Shown here in pieces: positions 23,386-36,200 of a stretch of DNA of 64,000 nt. A model generated the notes under the pieces. The model saw only the letters and a list, made by a program, of their open reading frames with translations, was not told where the DNA came from and made no database searches. This stretch comes from Plecoglossus altivelis (taxonomy: Eukaryota > Chordata > Actinopteri > Osmeriformes > Plecoglossidae): positions 18,781,864-18,845,863 of the forward strand of contig BROE01000022.1 in assembly GCA_036571765.1 (NCBI GenBank), given 5' to 3'. A program made the translations under genes and the position numbers. Each line of letters opens with the position of its first letter. The stretch's first letter is position 1.

Positions 23386-24605
23386 CCCCATCTTTAGACT
23401 CTTCACAGATTCCAGAGCGATGTTCTCTTCAGTTGCTTCAGTCATTGCAAGGAGGCACCTTTCTGTCCCAGAAACTGGCTGTCATGGAGTTGTGTGCTGT
23501 GTGACACAGTGCACTGCTTTGTTGACTCTCAATTAGATACACATATAAACACGTGTTTGTGCCTCTTCTTTTTTGGTACATCACTCCTTGGCGTGTACCT
23601 TACTGTCGACAGAACGCGTCTCTCTTAATCCATTTCCCTCCTTTCATTGTGTCCGAAATAGGAAAAAAATACATGGACTGATCATAGCAGACCGCTATTA
23701 TGAGCATAGCAGTAGCACTTGAGTGTGATGGGCATAGTGTCGCTCAGTCGCTCTGGAGCTACTATGGCTGATGAAAAGGAAACACATTAATTGAATGACC
23801 TTGGCATCACCGGTTTTAATGAGGAGACCCACTTCAATGTAAAAGGCATACAGCGGGGGGAAATTGTATTTTAGTGACTATTTCACCATTGCCGTCTTTG
23901 ACCAAGTCTTGGCGAAAAACAACCATTGTTGGCCTAAATAACGTTACTTTGCTAGACTTTGGCGACCTTCCTCAGAGTCTAGTTCCTATAGAGCTGAAAA
24001 TAAATCATTCCACACAGAGCAGGTCACGTCCAACAAAAGGAGTAGTTGCTAAGCCTTTCAGGACAGGTAGAGGAAGTCATTACCCTCCGGATAAAAACTA
24101 ATCTGCCATTTTGCGAAAAACGATGTCCCTGGTGCTCTTTGATCGTTGAGTGATATAAGAAAGTACAGTCATGATCTGTGCGCTTATTAAAACAATAGTC
24201 AAAACAATACCTTGGAAAGAAAGCAAGTGACAACAGAGAGATTCCATGTTATTACACAAATATGGGAAGAATTTAATAAGGACATTTTCTGCATTTATCC
24301 ACAGTCCAATTATCCTCAATCCAGCAGCTGTCTACATAACAACAGACATTCTGTTTTCAACCATGAATAAATATAAATACACAGAACGCACATATAAATA
24401 CACATATGCAGAAAGTATAGAGATATCCAATATCTAAATTAGGACTAGATGTAACAGTATGTTTCTGACATGACCATAGAATGGAGAATGACTTCATGGC
24501 TAGGCTAAGCAGGCATGGGGTCGCTTATTATAAGGATAAAGACCTGTGATGCCTGGGGTCCATCTGGAGTTGATATCAGCGTGGACAATGCAAGAGTCAA
24601 GCGGC
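23386..24605. other. Intergenic unique sequence, no gene seen
   Basis: AT-rich unique sequence. Short open frames only. Confidence 0.5.
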
Positions 24606-25140
24606 TCCACTCATGTTAAGGCTGTATAGACTGATATGCACAGGAGGACAGTCTGTATAGACTGATATGCACAGGAGGACAGTCTGTATGGACTGAGATG
24701 CACAGGAGGACAGGCTGTATAGACTGAGAAGCACAGGAGGACAGGCTGTATAGACTGAGATGCACAGGAAGACAGGCTGTATAGACTGAGATGCACAGGA
24801 AGACAGGCTGTATAGACTGAGATGCACAGGAGGACAGGCTCTATAGACTGAGATGCACAGGAGGACAGGCTGTATAGACTGAGATGCACAGGAAGACAGG
24901 CTGTATAGACTGAGAAGCACAGGAGGACAGGCTGTATAGACTGAGATGCACAGGAAGACAGGCTGTATAGACTGGGATGCACAGGAAGACAGGCTGTATA
25001 GACTGAGATGCACAGGAAGACAGGCTGTATAGACTGGGATGCACAGGAGAACAGGCTGTATAGACTGAGATGCACAGGAAGACAGGCTGTATAGACTGAG
25101 ATGCACAGGAAGACAGGCTCTATAGACTGAGATGCACATG
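24606..25140. repeat. 31-bp minisatellite TGTATAGACTGAGATGCACA
   Basis: About 17 well-conserved copies of a 31-bp unit, CTGTATAGACTGAGATGCAC followed by AGGAGGACAGG. Small variants include AGGAAG/AGGAGG and GAGAAGC/GAGATGC. The left-most copies carry TGATATG in place of TGAGATG. It is unrelated in sequence to the 31-bp array at 22.7-23.4 kb. Confidence 0.96.
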
Positions 25141-26915
25141 AAGACATATTTGTTGCCTTTATCATTCTTTGAAAAAAGTAAAAACCTCCTAATCTTTGAA
25201 TGATGGGGTTTTGTTTTTATAAGTAAGACCATCCTCTCCTCTCCCCCCTAAACAAGTGAAGTACTTTAGAGGAGAAAGCTGGGGTCTTGCATAGAGGCCC
25301 TTGGTGTGTGTGATGTTGTGCTGGCAGTGCAGACCTGCGGTCCAGCTGGGGGCAGACACTGGCTACAGTGACAGATCCATCAAAGCTGCAGAGCCTGCCT
25401 CTCCTGATGTGGAGGCAGGCATGGCTTCTAACTGCCGCTGGGAACTCAGGCCCATTCTGCTCCGTCCGCTGGAGCCCAGCCAAGCCAACCCTGCTACTAT
25501 TGTCCTTCACCCCTTCTGGCTACTGCAGAAGCCTGCTATTCAATTAGAACACAGTTAGAGTAGCTTAGTTTAGGTTTGGGCCTCAATGAAAAGATTGACT
25601 ATTTTCAAAAATGTTTTAAAAAGATCTAAGATGAAGAAAACGTCAATTTTTGGGAGTCAATTCAAAAGAGACTTTGTGTGTCTGAAAAGGGAAAATTGTA
25701 AATTGTGCATTTTTTTCCTGAAACCCTCTGTGTCACTGTGTTTCAGAGACCATGTGACGCAGAGCAGCCCTGTGTGTCCACGACCAGCCGGTCTAACAGT
25801 AATCTCTGATTCGTCTGGCAAATCTGTCACTTGTACAATAGCATCATTGCAGTTTCGTTCACAAGAGCGACTGTGTGTCACTGCTCTCAATAGCAAACAG
25901 ATGGAGCCAGTTTGGAACAGAAGGTATGTAAATCATGGATCATTCCATTGGAGGTCTGATTCAATTATTACACCAAGTGGTGATATTGGAAAATCCTATA
26001 CAAAGGAAGCTTTTTCTATGTGCTGGCAGCCAACACTACATAGAACCTGACATGTAACCTGACGTGCTAATACGCCTTTGGCAACACAACATAATTGTTC
26101 TCTCTCTTGTTCTGTGTATTTGAATGAGCTCAAGAACATGACCAGTGTAACCTTTGTCCTCTCGTATATATATATAGTGTTATTAGCGTTACTGTATATT
26201 TCAATCATTTTTGCGAGGCTGCAACATAGTGCAAGAGGGAAGGGGAAGGGAAATGAAAAGACAACCACGGTTTCACTCTGCACTTACATGCTTGTATTTT
26301 AAAAGTAAATGACCACAAATTTAATAAGAAGAAGAACAAGAAGAAGAAGAATGCAAAGGCGTCCTTAAACTATGGTTGAAATATTGAACATCAAATTTCA
26401 GTAACAAAACAGACCATTCGGCAACCGACGCACAATCTCCCCATTTTCCTAGAAATGTCCTCTAGTTGATGAAGCAATATCATGAGCTGAACTGTGTGGA
26501 GGCACTCGCTAGACACATTCTCTGTCGTTGATGTTGCGGATGATTTCTATTTCACACACCACTCAGAATTCTTAGCGTAGTTTAGCAACTGAACCGAACT
26601 TGGATGTTTTCCACAACTATGTACATTTGACACTTTGCTTTGTAACACGAACTTTCATGTACATCATCATGCTTCTGGGGCTGTTTTCTAGAGCCACGTG
26701 GTACGGTACGTGCGATCCAAAATACGTCCAAAGGTTTTGAGTTCTGTCCAACATCTCTGCTCGGCAGAGCTTGGATACGTGTGTCTTCAGCTGAGGAGCT
26801 GGAGAGGTTAGAGTTCAACCCCACATCGTCTCCTACCACTCTGCTTCAACCTTACAGGACTTCCAGTAGCTCTCAGGTGATCCCCCCAGGCCTGCTGCAG
26901 GATGGAGAAAAATAA
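25141..26915. other. Intergenic unique sequence, no gene seen
   Basis: Unique sequence with a small AAG-rich run at about 26325-26350. No gene recognised. Confidence 0.5.
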
Positions 26916-26919
26916 GACT

Positions 26920-27037
26920 GTATTCTTTTAACATTCACCTTTATCCAAAGCTGCACTACACAAAGGGGGAGATTGAACCTGAAACATTTTGCTGCACATG
27001 CAACCAGCTCTAACCACTGAGCTTCAAAGGCCCCATA
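26920..27037 (-). mobile_element. tRNA-derived SINE with V-type core
   Basis: Read on the minus strand, the element opens GGGGCCTTTGAAGCTCAGTG. An A-box-like AGCTCAGTGGTTAGAGC (complement of about 27007-27023) is followed by a B-box-like AGGTTCAATCTCCCC (complement of about 26965-26979). This is the layout of a tRNA-derived head. The body then reads GCTTTGGATAAAGGTGAATG (complement of about 26932-26951), which resembles the TTTGGATAAAAGCGTCTGCT core typical of fish V-type SINEs. The tail ends near 26920. The A- and B-box spacing fits a tRNA. The anticodon region is degenerate, so this is not a functional tRNA gene. Confidence 0.75.
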
Positions 27038-27194
27038 ATCCAACTGAGTATATTTTTTTCTGGGGGGGAAAATTTTTATATTTATTATTTGGTTCAAATG
27101 CTTGGTCAAACATGTCTTTCCAACGCTACTTTTGACTGTTTATGAATGCATGACTAGAAAGGGTCATTCAGAAGAATTATAGTAATGGATGATG

Positions 27195-27320
27195 GTTTCA
27201 ATAAATAGGCTCTTGGGTACAATATGACCCGCGACGAGGGGGAGGGGCTTTCTGCCCAGTCCCAGCGTGTGATTGGCTCGAATGGTCGCGCCACAGTGAA
27301 GAACAAGAATGCAGTAGCTT
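27195..27320. promoter_or_regulatory. Candidate GC-box plus inverted CCAAT cluster
   Basis: A GC-richer patch contains GGGGGAGGGGC (about 27239) and TGATTGGCTCG (about 27269, an inverted CCAAT box), followed by a GGTCGCGCC step. The layout is promoter-like, but no transcript or conserved frame supports it. Confidence 0.25.
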
Positions 27321-27462
27321 GATGTCAAGCACAAACAGCGCACCCTCCAAACCTGGCAAAACACCCCCACAACGATCGTCAGGTGTGTTGCTCGCATCAC
27401 GTCCTGTCTCTTCCAAAGAATTTCGTGTCAGCTTGTACTTGTGGAGGGTTGAAGCCTAACAG

Positions 27463-27502
27463 TCTGAGAGGACCTGAGAGGACCTGAGAGGACCTGAGAG
27501 GA
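27463..27502. repeat. 10-bp CTGAGAGGAC tandem repeat
   Basis: Four consecutive copies of CTGAGAGGAC, the last diverging after CTGAGAGGA. Confidence 0.9.
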
Positions 27503-27659
27503 TGGGAACTGGAGAGAAAACGAGGACAATGTCTCTAAATTGCCATCGTGTAAAACAAGGCATGAGGATTTTCAAGTAGCCTGGTAAATTGAATGAATTC
27601 TGGCTCCGGCTGAAATAGTTTGCAGCAAAAACAAAATGAGATGTATTTAACATTCATGC

Positions 27660-28225
27660 ACAATGCTGAAAAGTGACAATTGCTTATCTCCATGGAGATC
27701 AATAATAGTACCAGGATCATTGTGTAAAGTGTCTGAAGGTTTAATGCAGATAGAATGTCATTATTATTTTCTTTCTTCTAATGATGGTCATTATGCACGG
27801 ACACTGATTGAATTCCATTTGTTACCTGCGTTTGAGCCCGAGTGGAATAATTACCATTTAAGTATCTCCATTAAAATTCATACACGAATGTTCATGCCTA
27901 GACCTCCTGTTAAAAATAACACAAATATTCTTTGAATGTTAAATGAATTGGATTATCAAGCAGCAGGATTTTAAATACTTGATGAAAAGAATCTAAATGC
28001 TTACATGGGTTTTGGAGAAGATTGCGTCTTTGCATTGTGTAATCTTTCAGGAGATGCACAAAGACAACAGGAAACCACTTGTAGCTGTCAAATTTGGCAT
28101 GCTCACTTAATATTTAATTAAAATGGATCTGCTGGCAAATGTAATCAATATCCAGCTCCCGGTCTAAATTGCATTTTCAACCTCTTGTGCCACACACCAC
28201 ATAAATATTGTCGTTTCACAGTAGC
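27660..28225. promoter_or_regulatory. Candidate conserved non-coding block
   Basis: AT-rich unique sequence with many homeodomain and forkhead-like cores, such as GGAATAATTACCATTTAAG (27842) and ACTTAATATTTAATTAAAAT (28105). It has no repeats and no plausible protein frame. The look is that of a developmental enhancer block upstream of fign. Assignment is by eye only. Confidence 0.35.
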
Positions 28226-31200
28226 AAGCATTTGATAGAAATATTCACTCTTTTCTGTTGTGTGTGAGGCTTACCGCATGGTACTGCGTGGGTCAATCGT
28301 GAAATACTTAACAGATTTTGTCTGTTGTCTAAATAGGTACAAGAACTCGCTCATTCCCAAAGATGCATCGCTCTAGGTATCACTGTTTCCTGTTGCCCGT
28401 TTTCCGACGATAACTTAATGTATACGGTGTTGACAAACCGCTTCAGTAGTCCATTAAGTGCTGAACAAACCAGAGGATTTCCACTGCTAAAGGATGTCTG
28501 ACGGAGATTTCTTTACCAGTACAACTCCAGAGTCACTGGTCCATGAAATCTTATTTACTGATCCCTCAGCGCATGTATTCACCAGCAACAAGAGCATGTC
28601 ACTTCGAGTTTTTTAGTTTTGTTGTACTGCCAGTCGCCCTGCTCAGAATCACCCAAGTGGAATTAACTTTGTTTGTGTTGCAGGTAAATAAGACCTACTC
28701 TTGCCTAATGCAGCCATCCTGCTGTAAAGTCACAGCTGTGTCTGAGCACTGAGCCAGCCAAGCTGGAGTTGAGAGGGGATTTGGCCAGACCTAATCAATC
28801 ACTGACAGATTACAGCTAAAGCCACTTCCATATCCATTAAAGAGGGACAAATGCAGAATTGCAACTGAACTACTTCTAGTTTTAAGCCAACAGTGGGACT
28901 TCCTGGTTATTCATCAAAGTCATTGCTGGTGAGCAGCTTGGCTGCTGTGCGATTGTAGTGCACAGTAGACAGAGCTGGGTGAAGGAGTCGTATTGAAAGG
29001 ACTGTTTATGCCTTCAGCTGTGGCGCTGTCAGCCTTGTGGAATTTACTGTAAATCACATTGCTTTTATTGCAAGATTTACTAGCTTATCCTCAGTGGGTT
29101 CTATTCACTCCACGTTTGTCCCCATTAGGACTTTAGCCCTAGTCCATAAAGGGACTGAACTACACGTCATCAAATAATATGAGAAACCAATGCTTTGAAA
29201 TGTTCTTTATTTGGAGGGGGGGGCTTTTTTCAACCTTACGTATATTCTTCAGACACCGTTGGGTTTCATTGCAGAGGTCAAAGTTTGTTTTTTCTTCCTG
29301 ATCAAAGCATTTACACTCAAACACACAGAATAGCAGCCCCCAAGAGTGTGTTGGTGTTCAGGTTTCTACATGAGTCAGAGCTAAGTAGCACTGTTCACAA
29401 AGTACTCTAATGGTCTGCTTTTAAATAGAACATGAAGCGTAAGATGCCAGTACATTTACTAAATAATTCTTCAAAAGAAGCTGTCCCTTGTCAAAATATG
29501 TTTATTTCTTGGGTTATGTAATCTGGAAAAACAAAACACGACATGATAATAACAGGCTACTTTGGTAAATCACTCAAACTAGATATTTGTATGTATCACA
29601 CAGCTTCAGCCATTATTCTTTAAAAATCCTACTTAACCACAACAAACACAAGAAGCAGGCTTAGGATTGTATAAAGCAATGATCTTAGAAGACGGAGAAA
29701 TGAAAACATTTCCCGTTGGTTTGAAACATTGCAAATGACACAATTGTGTCCTTTGAGACCAAGTACTGTACGGCTGGTTTCTCCACAGGGTTTCATGGCA
29801 GAAATCGCTGGGAGAAAGCTCTGCTGAAGTGATCACAGACGACACAAGAGTCTGTAGGCAGAAGGTTAAAACGCAGCTAGTCACAGTCCTTGGGTAAACC
29901 CCTAACCTGGATCCTGGGGAGATACATGTAGGAGGAGCAGGGGACCTTAAGCAAACATTCAGACAGTGAAGACACTAGTGTACATAGCAACATTTTTACA
30001 TCGGTGTCAAATAAAATGCTGTTATAGTACCACAACTATAAATACCCTGAGCTCATGTCAACAGACTTTCATCTGGTGTCTGTTTGCAGCGATGCTGTTC
30101 TTACAGTACGTGCTGTGGAAAATATTACGGCAATTTTCCTTTACTAAACCTGATATTATGTTGAAAGAAAAAATACTGTAAAATGCTGCGAACAACCAGA
30201 ATAGATTTCTGCATTCACATAGCCTTTTCAGAGAGCATTGATAATCTATGAGGGAAATACATGTCCGTTACTCAAATCCTCTCAAATGATTACCAGAGAG
30301 ATATTAAACACCGGATCAATGTTCATTTCGGTCGTCTGACTTGATCCATCTGGTGGAGGATTCAGGTGTGTGATAGCGTGGGTGAGTTGATGTGCAGTCT
30401 CTGCTAGGTGTGGCTGTCTGGATGTGTGTTTTGACGTGCTGTATCAAGAGTTCACGGAGGCAGCTGAGCAAAATCATTTGGAATGTCCTGCCTGCTGACA
30501 CAAGGACAAAAGGCAGGGGTGGAACATTCTCACACGAGCGGGGAGAGACGGTGGATGCGGCTACACCTGGAAATGCACTGCAGTTGTTTTCCTCCTGACC
30601 TCCAGAGCAGGCTAGGGAGGCTGTCAGAGGCTGGAGGAGGAGGCTTCAGACACAGCCTCACTCTGGGCAGACTGCTGAAGGCTCCTGTCCATGAGGGTAC
30701 AGTGGAACCACGTGCCCTTATTAAAACACTGAAACATCCCTGCTAATAATTAAAGGCAGGGCAGGATAGCGTAGCATGAAGGGGGATTATTTGTTTTATT
30801 TTGGGGGGGAATCGGTGGTTATTCCCCACTACTAATGTTACCACCAGACCTACTGAATGCTCTCACACCAAGTACATTCTGGACTCTGGCTGTTGACTGG
30901 CCATGGTCAAACGCAGACAGATTCATATTCCAGCACTGATTCAGAGCTGCACAATAACCATCTTAATGCCATATCTGGGAACATGTCATCTCATCGCAAC
31001 ACAGAAATCCCTGATCTGATTGCACCGATAGTCCAGCGTCAGAGCTCTCTGTCACATCCTCTTCCTCCTCTTCTTCCTAATCAGGTTGTTTTCTTCCGTT
31101 ATGGATCTCTCTGCTGGCGATCACATGGACACGACCGCCATCGCTAAAAGAGGAAAGCTGTGCAACTTGCATGATTTTACTGGTGACTGATAACTAATAA

Positions 31201-32160
31201 AGCTGAGTTTCATTCACAATCAATAAAGATAATTTAATGGAACTAAAACAAGGGATTGCAATATTCCCAATGACATCCAAGGTAAGCCACCTAGTATCGC
31301 TCACTTGTTGAAAACTACACAGTGTATATAGTGGGGGTTGATTGAAAGTAAGGTCATGTTGTCCCCATTGAGAAGACAAGTGTCCTGTCCCCCCTTGTGC
31401 CACACAATACGGTGGATACCTGCAGCCCAGCTGCATTCCAGCAGTCATTATTACCTTGGGGTAATGTGAGAGGGAGCCTTCGCTGGCCACAGCCACACAG
31501 CCAGAGTCCAGGCGGTCTGCTGGCTAAAACTCTCCAAAGACCAGAGACTCAGGCTGCTGGAAAATGACACAGCCTGCAGGGAGCACTGAAGGCTGAATCA
31601 ATGCATCACTCCAAGGGCTTCGGAAGTGAATATGAGAGAGCACTCTGGTAGGACCATATCTGTCTCTGAGTCCAGATCATGTGTCTAATGCTGAGGGTCT
31701 TCTTAGTCTCCCTGTAGACTGGAGATGGGCTCCTTCCTTTAAATGACTGTGAAATGATGAAAGAGGGCTGGGAATGCATGGGGGATTATAATGATCCATG
31801 TCAATCATATCATTGGATTTAGCAGTTATACTGTGAGTGAAGAATGCAGTACTGTGCCTGGCAGGAAAAGAGATATGGTGACACGTGGAACACACTGTGC
31901 AAAAACATAGCATATCGTTGTCGTTTTTATAGAACTTAATAATACTACATTGACCTGCACATATGGTGTCCTTCAAACTGTTCTTTATCTAAGGGGCCAC
32001 AACTTCTTGGAATGACAAACTGTCATAACTATTTTTCTATTCCTAGACGACACTTTTAACATGTTCCATTCCGTAAAGGCTATATTAAAAACGAATCCGA
32101 TCCGATTTTTATCGATTTCAACGTCAACTGTCATTAGGCCCTATTAAATCGCTTTAAATT
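28226..32160. other. Intergenic unique sequence upstream of fign
   Basis: About 3.9 kb of unique AT-leaning sequence. No gene, tandem array or transposon recognised. Confidence 0.5.
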
Positions 32161-32391
32161 TGCCTCCTCGGACACAGAACATGCGCAGAGCGCCGCGTGC
32201 TCCCCTTCTATAGAGCAGCTGTCCAGGGTTTGGAATTCCAACATGGCAGAGCCTGTGGTCAGTCTTCCCCACACTAACTTGGAATGGTTTCAAATCACAA
32301 GCAGCCGCGCTTAACCCGAGCAAGCCATTCATCAGCATTCTCGCTGGATCGATGTTACTGTAACCCCGAGACTGCCCTGTCACGCATACAG
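32160..32391 (+). other. fign: Probable fign exon 1 (5' UTR) with promoter-proximal sequence
   Basis: The segment ends in CATACAG|GTAAGAGTT at 32391/32392, an almost perfect splice donor. It lies 794 nt before the start-codon exon. The upstream sequence is locally CpG-richer (GCGCAGAGCGCCGCGTGC) and includes ATGCGCAG at 32181, an NRF1-like half site. No coding frame leads out of it. The transcription start is not determined, so the left boundary is only a guess. A different exon 1 further upstream is possible. Confidence 0.5.
32243..32314 (+). other. Possible upstream open reading frame in fign 5' UTR
   Basis: If exon 1 is transcribed from the region upstream of 32243, the first clear ATG (AACATGGC, good context with A at -3) opens a 23-codon frame that ends in TAA at 32312-32314, inside exon 1. 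Such a frame could lower translation of fign. Its use depends on the true start site. Confidence 0.3.
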
Positions 32392-33185
32392 GTAAGAGTT
32401 CATACGTGCATCATGGGTACGAACAATTAAAAAGAAGCGAAGCTGCGCTAGTGCATCCGTTAAATGGATATGCTGTTAGGAACGCTCTCACGCCTCACAG
32501 ATTTGCAGCGCAGGATCCGTGACGGCATAAATAACACACATGCGAATATTGGGTGATAAGAGTGTAGAAATGTAAGTTCGGAGCGACTGATAACCATTAA
32601 GCATGTCAGCGCTGGTCAGTTATGCTAATGAAAAAAGTGATGACGATCATGTAAATGGTGTTTTACCAAGTAACTTTATTTTCATAAGTTTAATGCAATT
32701 CAAGATAAAAATCTAACTCGTCGTTAACAGCTGTCGGGAGGTTAATACACACCGGCGTGGAGCTCTGTAGGGACAACCGCTGGTATGTAATCTGGGCTAT
32801 TTTAAAAGTAAGGGGGGGCATCACGCTGGTTTAGCGGCTTCCTCTAATGGGTTGCAAGAGAATGTGCGTTTTATGTCATCTACGGAGCCACACTCGCACG
32901 CCTTAGTCCAGCAGTCTCGAACTCGAGAACTGACAGGCTTACAATCGTGGTCATGTGTTTTGTCTCTCCGCGGCGCTTCGCATGTTACCCAAGTGCTTTG
33001 GTCACTGTAGCTTTTTTCTTAATTGTATGCATGTAGGTTAAATGAATACCTGACGAAAAGGGTCCGTTTTAAAGGCAGTGTGTAATTCGATAGCTGAGAG
33101 GAAAAGTGTCAGTAATGAGAAACAACCTTTGGAATTCCTTCTCGTGAAAATTCCGATTCAGTTGTTTTCCTTTCCCCTGTTGTAG
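32392..33185 (+). other. fign: fign intron 1 (predicted)
   Basis: GT donor at 32392 and a strong acceptor at 33185 (GTTTTCCTTTCCCCTGTTGTAG). The sequence in between is unique, and no other feature is visible. Confidence 0.55.
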
Positions 33186-33195
33186 GCTTGAAGAC

Positions 33196-33220
33196 ATGAT
33201 CACTAGCACCACTGTTTATG
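33196..33220 (+). CDS. fign: Fidgetin, first coding exon (start codon micro-exon)
   Basis: The 35-nt exon 33186-33220 follows a strong polypyrimidine tract and TGTAG. Its coding part is 25 nt: ATG ATC ACT AGC ACC ACT GTT TAT G, giving MITSTTVY plus the first base of a glycine codon. The donor is TATG|GTAGGC. Joining to GCCTAAAGATGCAG at 56464 restores GGC (Gly9) and reads on as LKMQWTPEH. From memory, mammalian fidgetin begins MISSTSVYGLKMQW, so phase, length and sequence agree. The start context has a G at -3. The exon is too short to appear as an open reading frame and was found by matching the expected N terminus. Confidence 0.9.
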
Positions 33221-36200
33221 GTAGGCTATGTCCATTTTGTGACTTTTTCATACTTAACGTGACTGTTTTTTAGTACTTATTTCTAGGATTGTTAATATTG
33301 TGCATGCATGGTTGATTTTGAAAAGTAAACTTAAGAATGCTGCAATACCATAGATGTTTTGACATGCTAGTTTTGACTACACAAGTTGATCGTTATTATT
33401 TCATAATCAAAGCGTTAATGTATCTGCATGTTAACTGTTTTATGTAATCATTTTTATTAGTCCGACACAGTATCTATAATGTTACTCAATTGGTTAAATA
33501 TTATTGAACGTTTGCAGAACAAGTTAGCTCAGCTAATTGTTTACGATCAGTTTTGTGTTACTCAGTTTGTCTGATATAATGTTCACTGCCTTGTTGTTAA
33601 ACAATTGTTGCAAAGTTATCTGCTGTTGATGAGAAAATTGGCATGAAACGCTTTCGTGATGCTGTAACTAACCGCATTGACAACAGCAACTCGCTTGTGT
33701 TGTCTTTCACATCGGCACAGCGTATTTCAGCCAGAAAACTTATGCATCAGTTTGGTTCTCCACTTTACCTGAAACATTTATGTTGCTTCACAAAACACTG
33801 ATTTTGTATTCCAAACACCAAGTTATGTACTTAGTAGTCAACAGCAGCCTGTACCTCTGGCACAAGCTTCAAAATGCAGTGTCATCTGTCTAAGAGATCT
33901 GACTCCCTTTTTAAACAATGTTTTTAATATAGAAATGTTTTACCAAAACATCCCGACTCGCATAGTAGGTAAGGAACAGGTATTTAGTTCGTTTCAAACT
34001 ATGTAAAAGGCTCGAGGGTTGTAGTTATGTAGTGCGTATTACATTATCATAATTGTGTGACAGAATAGTAACAATTGTACATTGGTTATTATACACAAGT
34101 AGCCCTCATGGCTTGATCAACAAATGATCTGAACTAGCACATCTTCAGAGTAGCTCAGTCATTGTAGACACATTTTGTGTTTAGTGCAGATTTTGATGTC
34201 ACAGTAAAACCCATTTGGGTATATTTATAGAATATTCCATCATCACACAGCATATTTCACAGGTGCCTATTTTTGCTGCTCATATAACACATTTACTGAC
34301 AAATTCAGCAGCTTTGTATTGGAACACATAATTAGTACAAAACATTGTGGCGGGTAAGTTGTGAGGGAAAGTCTATCTAATTAGTCCTTGTGTAGATGAT
34401 GAATAATTAAGTCTGCAATATTTATGTCCACACATTTAATGTTCACGTTGTTGAATGAGAAGACATTAACATTATCAACAGTGAACTGAAGTAGGTTTTT
34501 ATTTTTGTTCACTGATGACAGTGTTGAACAGCCATCACTCAATATAAACATGAACATTACCACCACAGTCATTATTTTGAAGTGTTTGGGTGTAATGTGT
34601 TTTCATGAAAGCAGGCATGAAATATGTGTTTTAAGGTGTTATACATATATTATTACAGAGGTCCTTTTTTGATGTGCGATTGGTTTTGTTAGTGTGATGC
34701 ATTTAGCTTTAACTGTGGCCCTACCTTAGCAGTCTAAAAACAAAGGATTCTGTGCTGATGTTGACAACACCAGCATTTTATACTCCGTTCATTTGCCTTT
34801 GTATTAATAGTCGGCCACAAAGTCCCTTCTGCAATAATATACGGAACATGACAATAAAGAAACGTAAGTTGTTCTATTTGAGTGTGTGACGCTCTGTGGC
34901 TCCAACTGTCTCAGATCAGCGTCTATAATCCCACGTCTTCCACAGCAGTGTACTTGCATACTCTTCAGGTGTTGTAGAAAAGGTGGGCACCGTGTTTATA
35001 TCTTATTGGGCAGTGTTGGTGATAGCGCTCTAAGATGCTGTTTGACTTGACTCCTACTGCTGAACTTCGTGGCTCTTGCTGGCATGTCCTCACCCCTCCC
35101 CTTCTCCTCACACACTTTGCTTCATGTCTCTCATGGTTATATATTTTTAGGAGGCATTGTGGACAAATTGTTAAGTAGTTGTATCTGTAGAATTCGTTCT
35201 GGAAAAATGCCAACTTAGTTCATATTGATTTGAATGGGAAATTCACATCTTTTAATACGAGTGTGATTGCATAGTTCTTGTTTTGCTGATTAAATACACT
35301 GCCGGACAACACAATGTATAATTGCAGACAGTGTATGATTCAGTATTTTTTTGTTAAAATGGCCGTCCGTCAAGTTATAACTGCACGCGTAATTTATCAT
35401 GTATATGTCACACTATACCAGTCTAGTATGCAATAGTAAATTTTTTTATATTTTTTTATTCTAGAATTGTATTTCATATGAATGGCTTGAAGCAGCCTTT
35501 GTGGAAGCTGAGTTTAGTGTGTGTGTGTACGTGCGTGCGTGTGCGTGTGTGTGTGTGCGTAGTCCGCCTACCTTTTGTTTCACCGTGTGAAGGACGGGGT
35601 TTGTGAAACATTCCAGGCCTGTCTCTGCATCACACGCCAGGAGACTATGTAGCAACCTGCAGCCCACTATGATGGTGGCCGGCGCAACACATGTGATGTT
35701 AATGCGACTCAGTGTTTTACTGTAGCTGACATACCTGCTTAAACAGGTGTACTCTGAAATTATAAAAAAAAGGACAACACTTAATGATATGCTGAGGAAA
35801 TAACTATCAAAGAAACAAAGGCACAAAGACATGTCAAAAATATTGGATAGGTCTAATTGACTGTCGAAAGCGTATTTAAATATTTCAGATTCAGTACTAT
35901 ATCACCAGAGCCTTCACCCTGCCTCCCCTTCAGAAAACGAGGGCTAGAATTGGTTTCAACTGAAGATGTGACCCAAGTCATACCCTTTGGGATTGTGCAT
36001 ATGAATAAGACTGACAGTTTTTATCGTTCTCTAATGGTGACAATTAAAGGAAGCTCCTTTCCAACCGGACTCACTTTTGTGTACACACCCTTGGGAAACA
36101 TCTACTTGGCTGTTGTAAATTGATGAAACGTTCATACGTTCAGCCGGATACATTTGTCAGTAACTGTTAACAAATCCCATTCAGCCTCCTATCGCAACTC

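Noticed and set aside
24606..25140. CRISPR-like regular array of about 31-bp units
   Set aside because: Units are contiguous with no unique spacers, and the genome is a vertebrate. It is a minisatellite. The same applies to the 26-bp array at 62.7-63.6 kb.
26965..27037. Possible functional tRNA gene on the minus strand
   Set aside because: A and B boxes are present but the anticodon arm does not pair well and the V-type core follows directly, so it is a SINE head.
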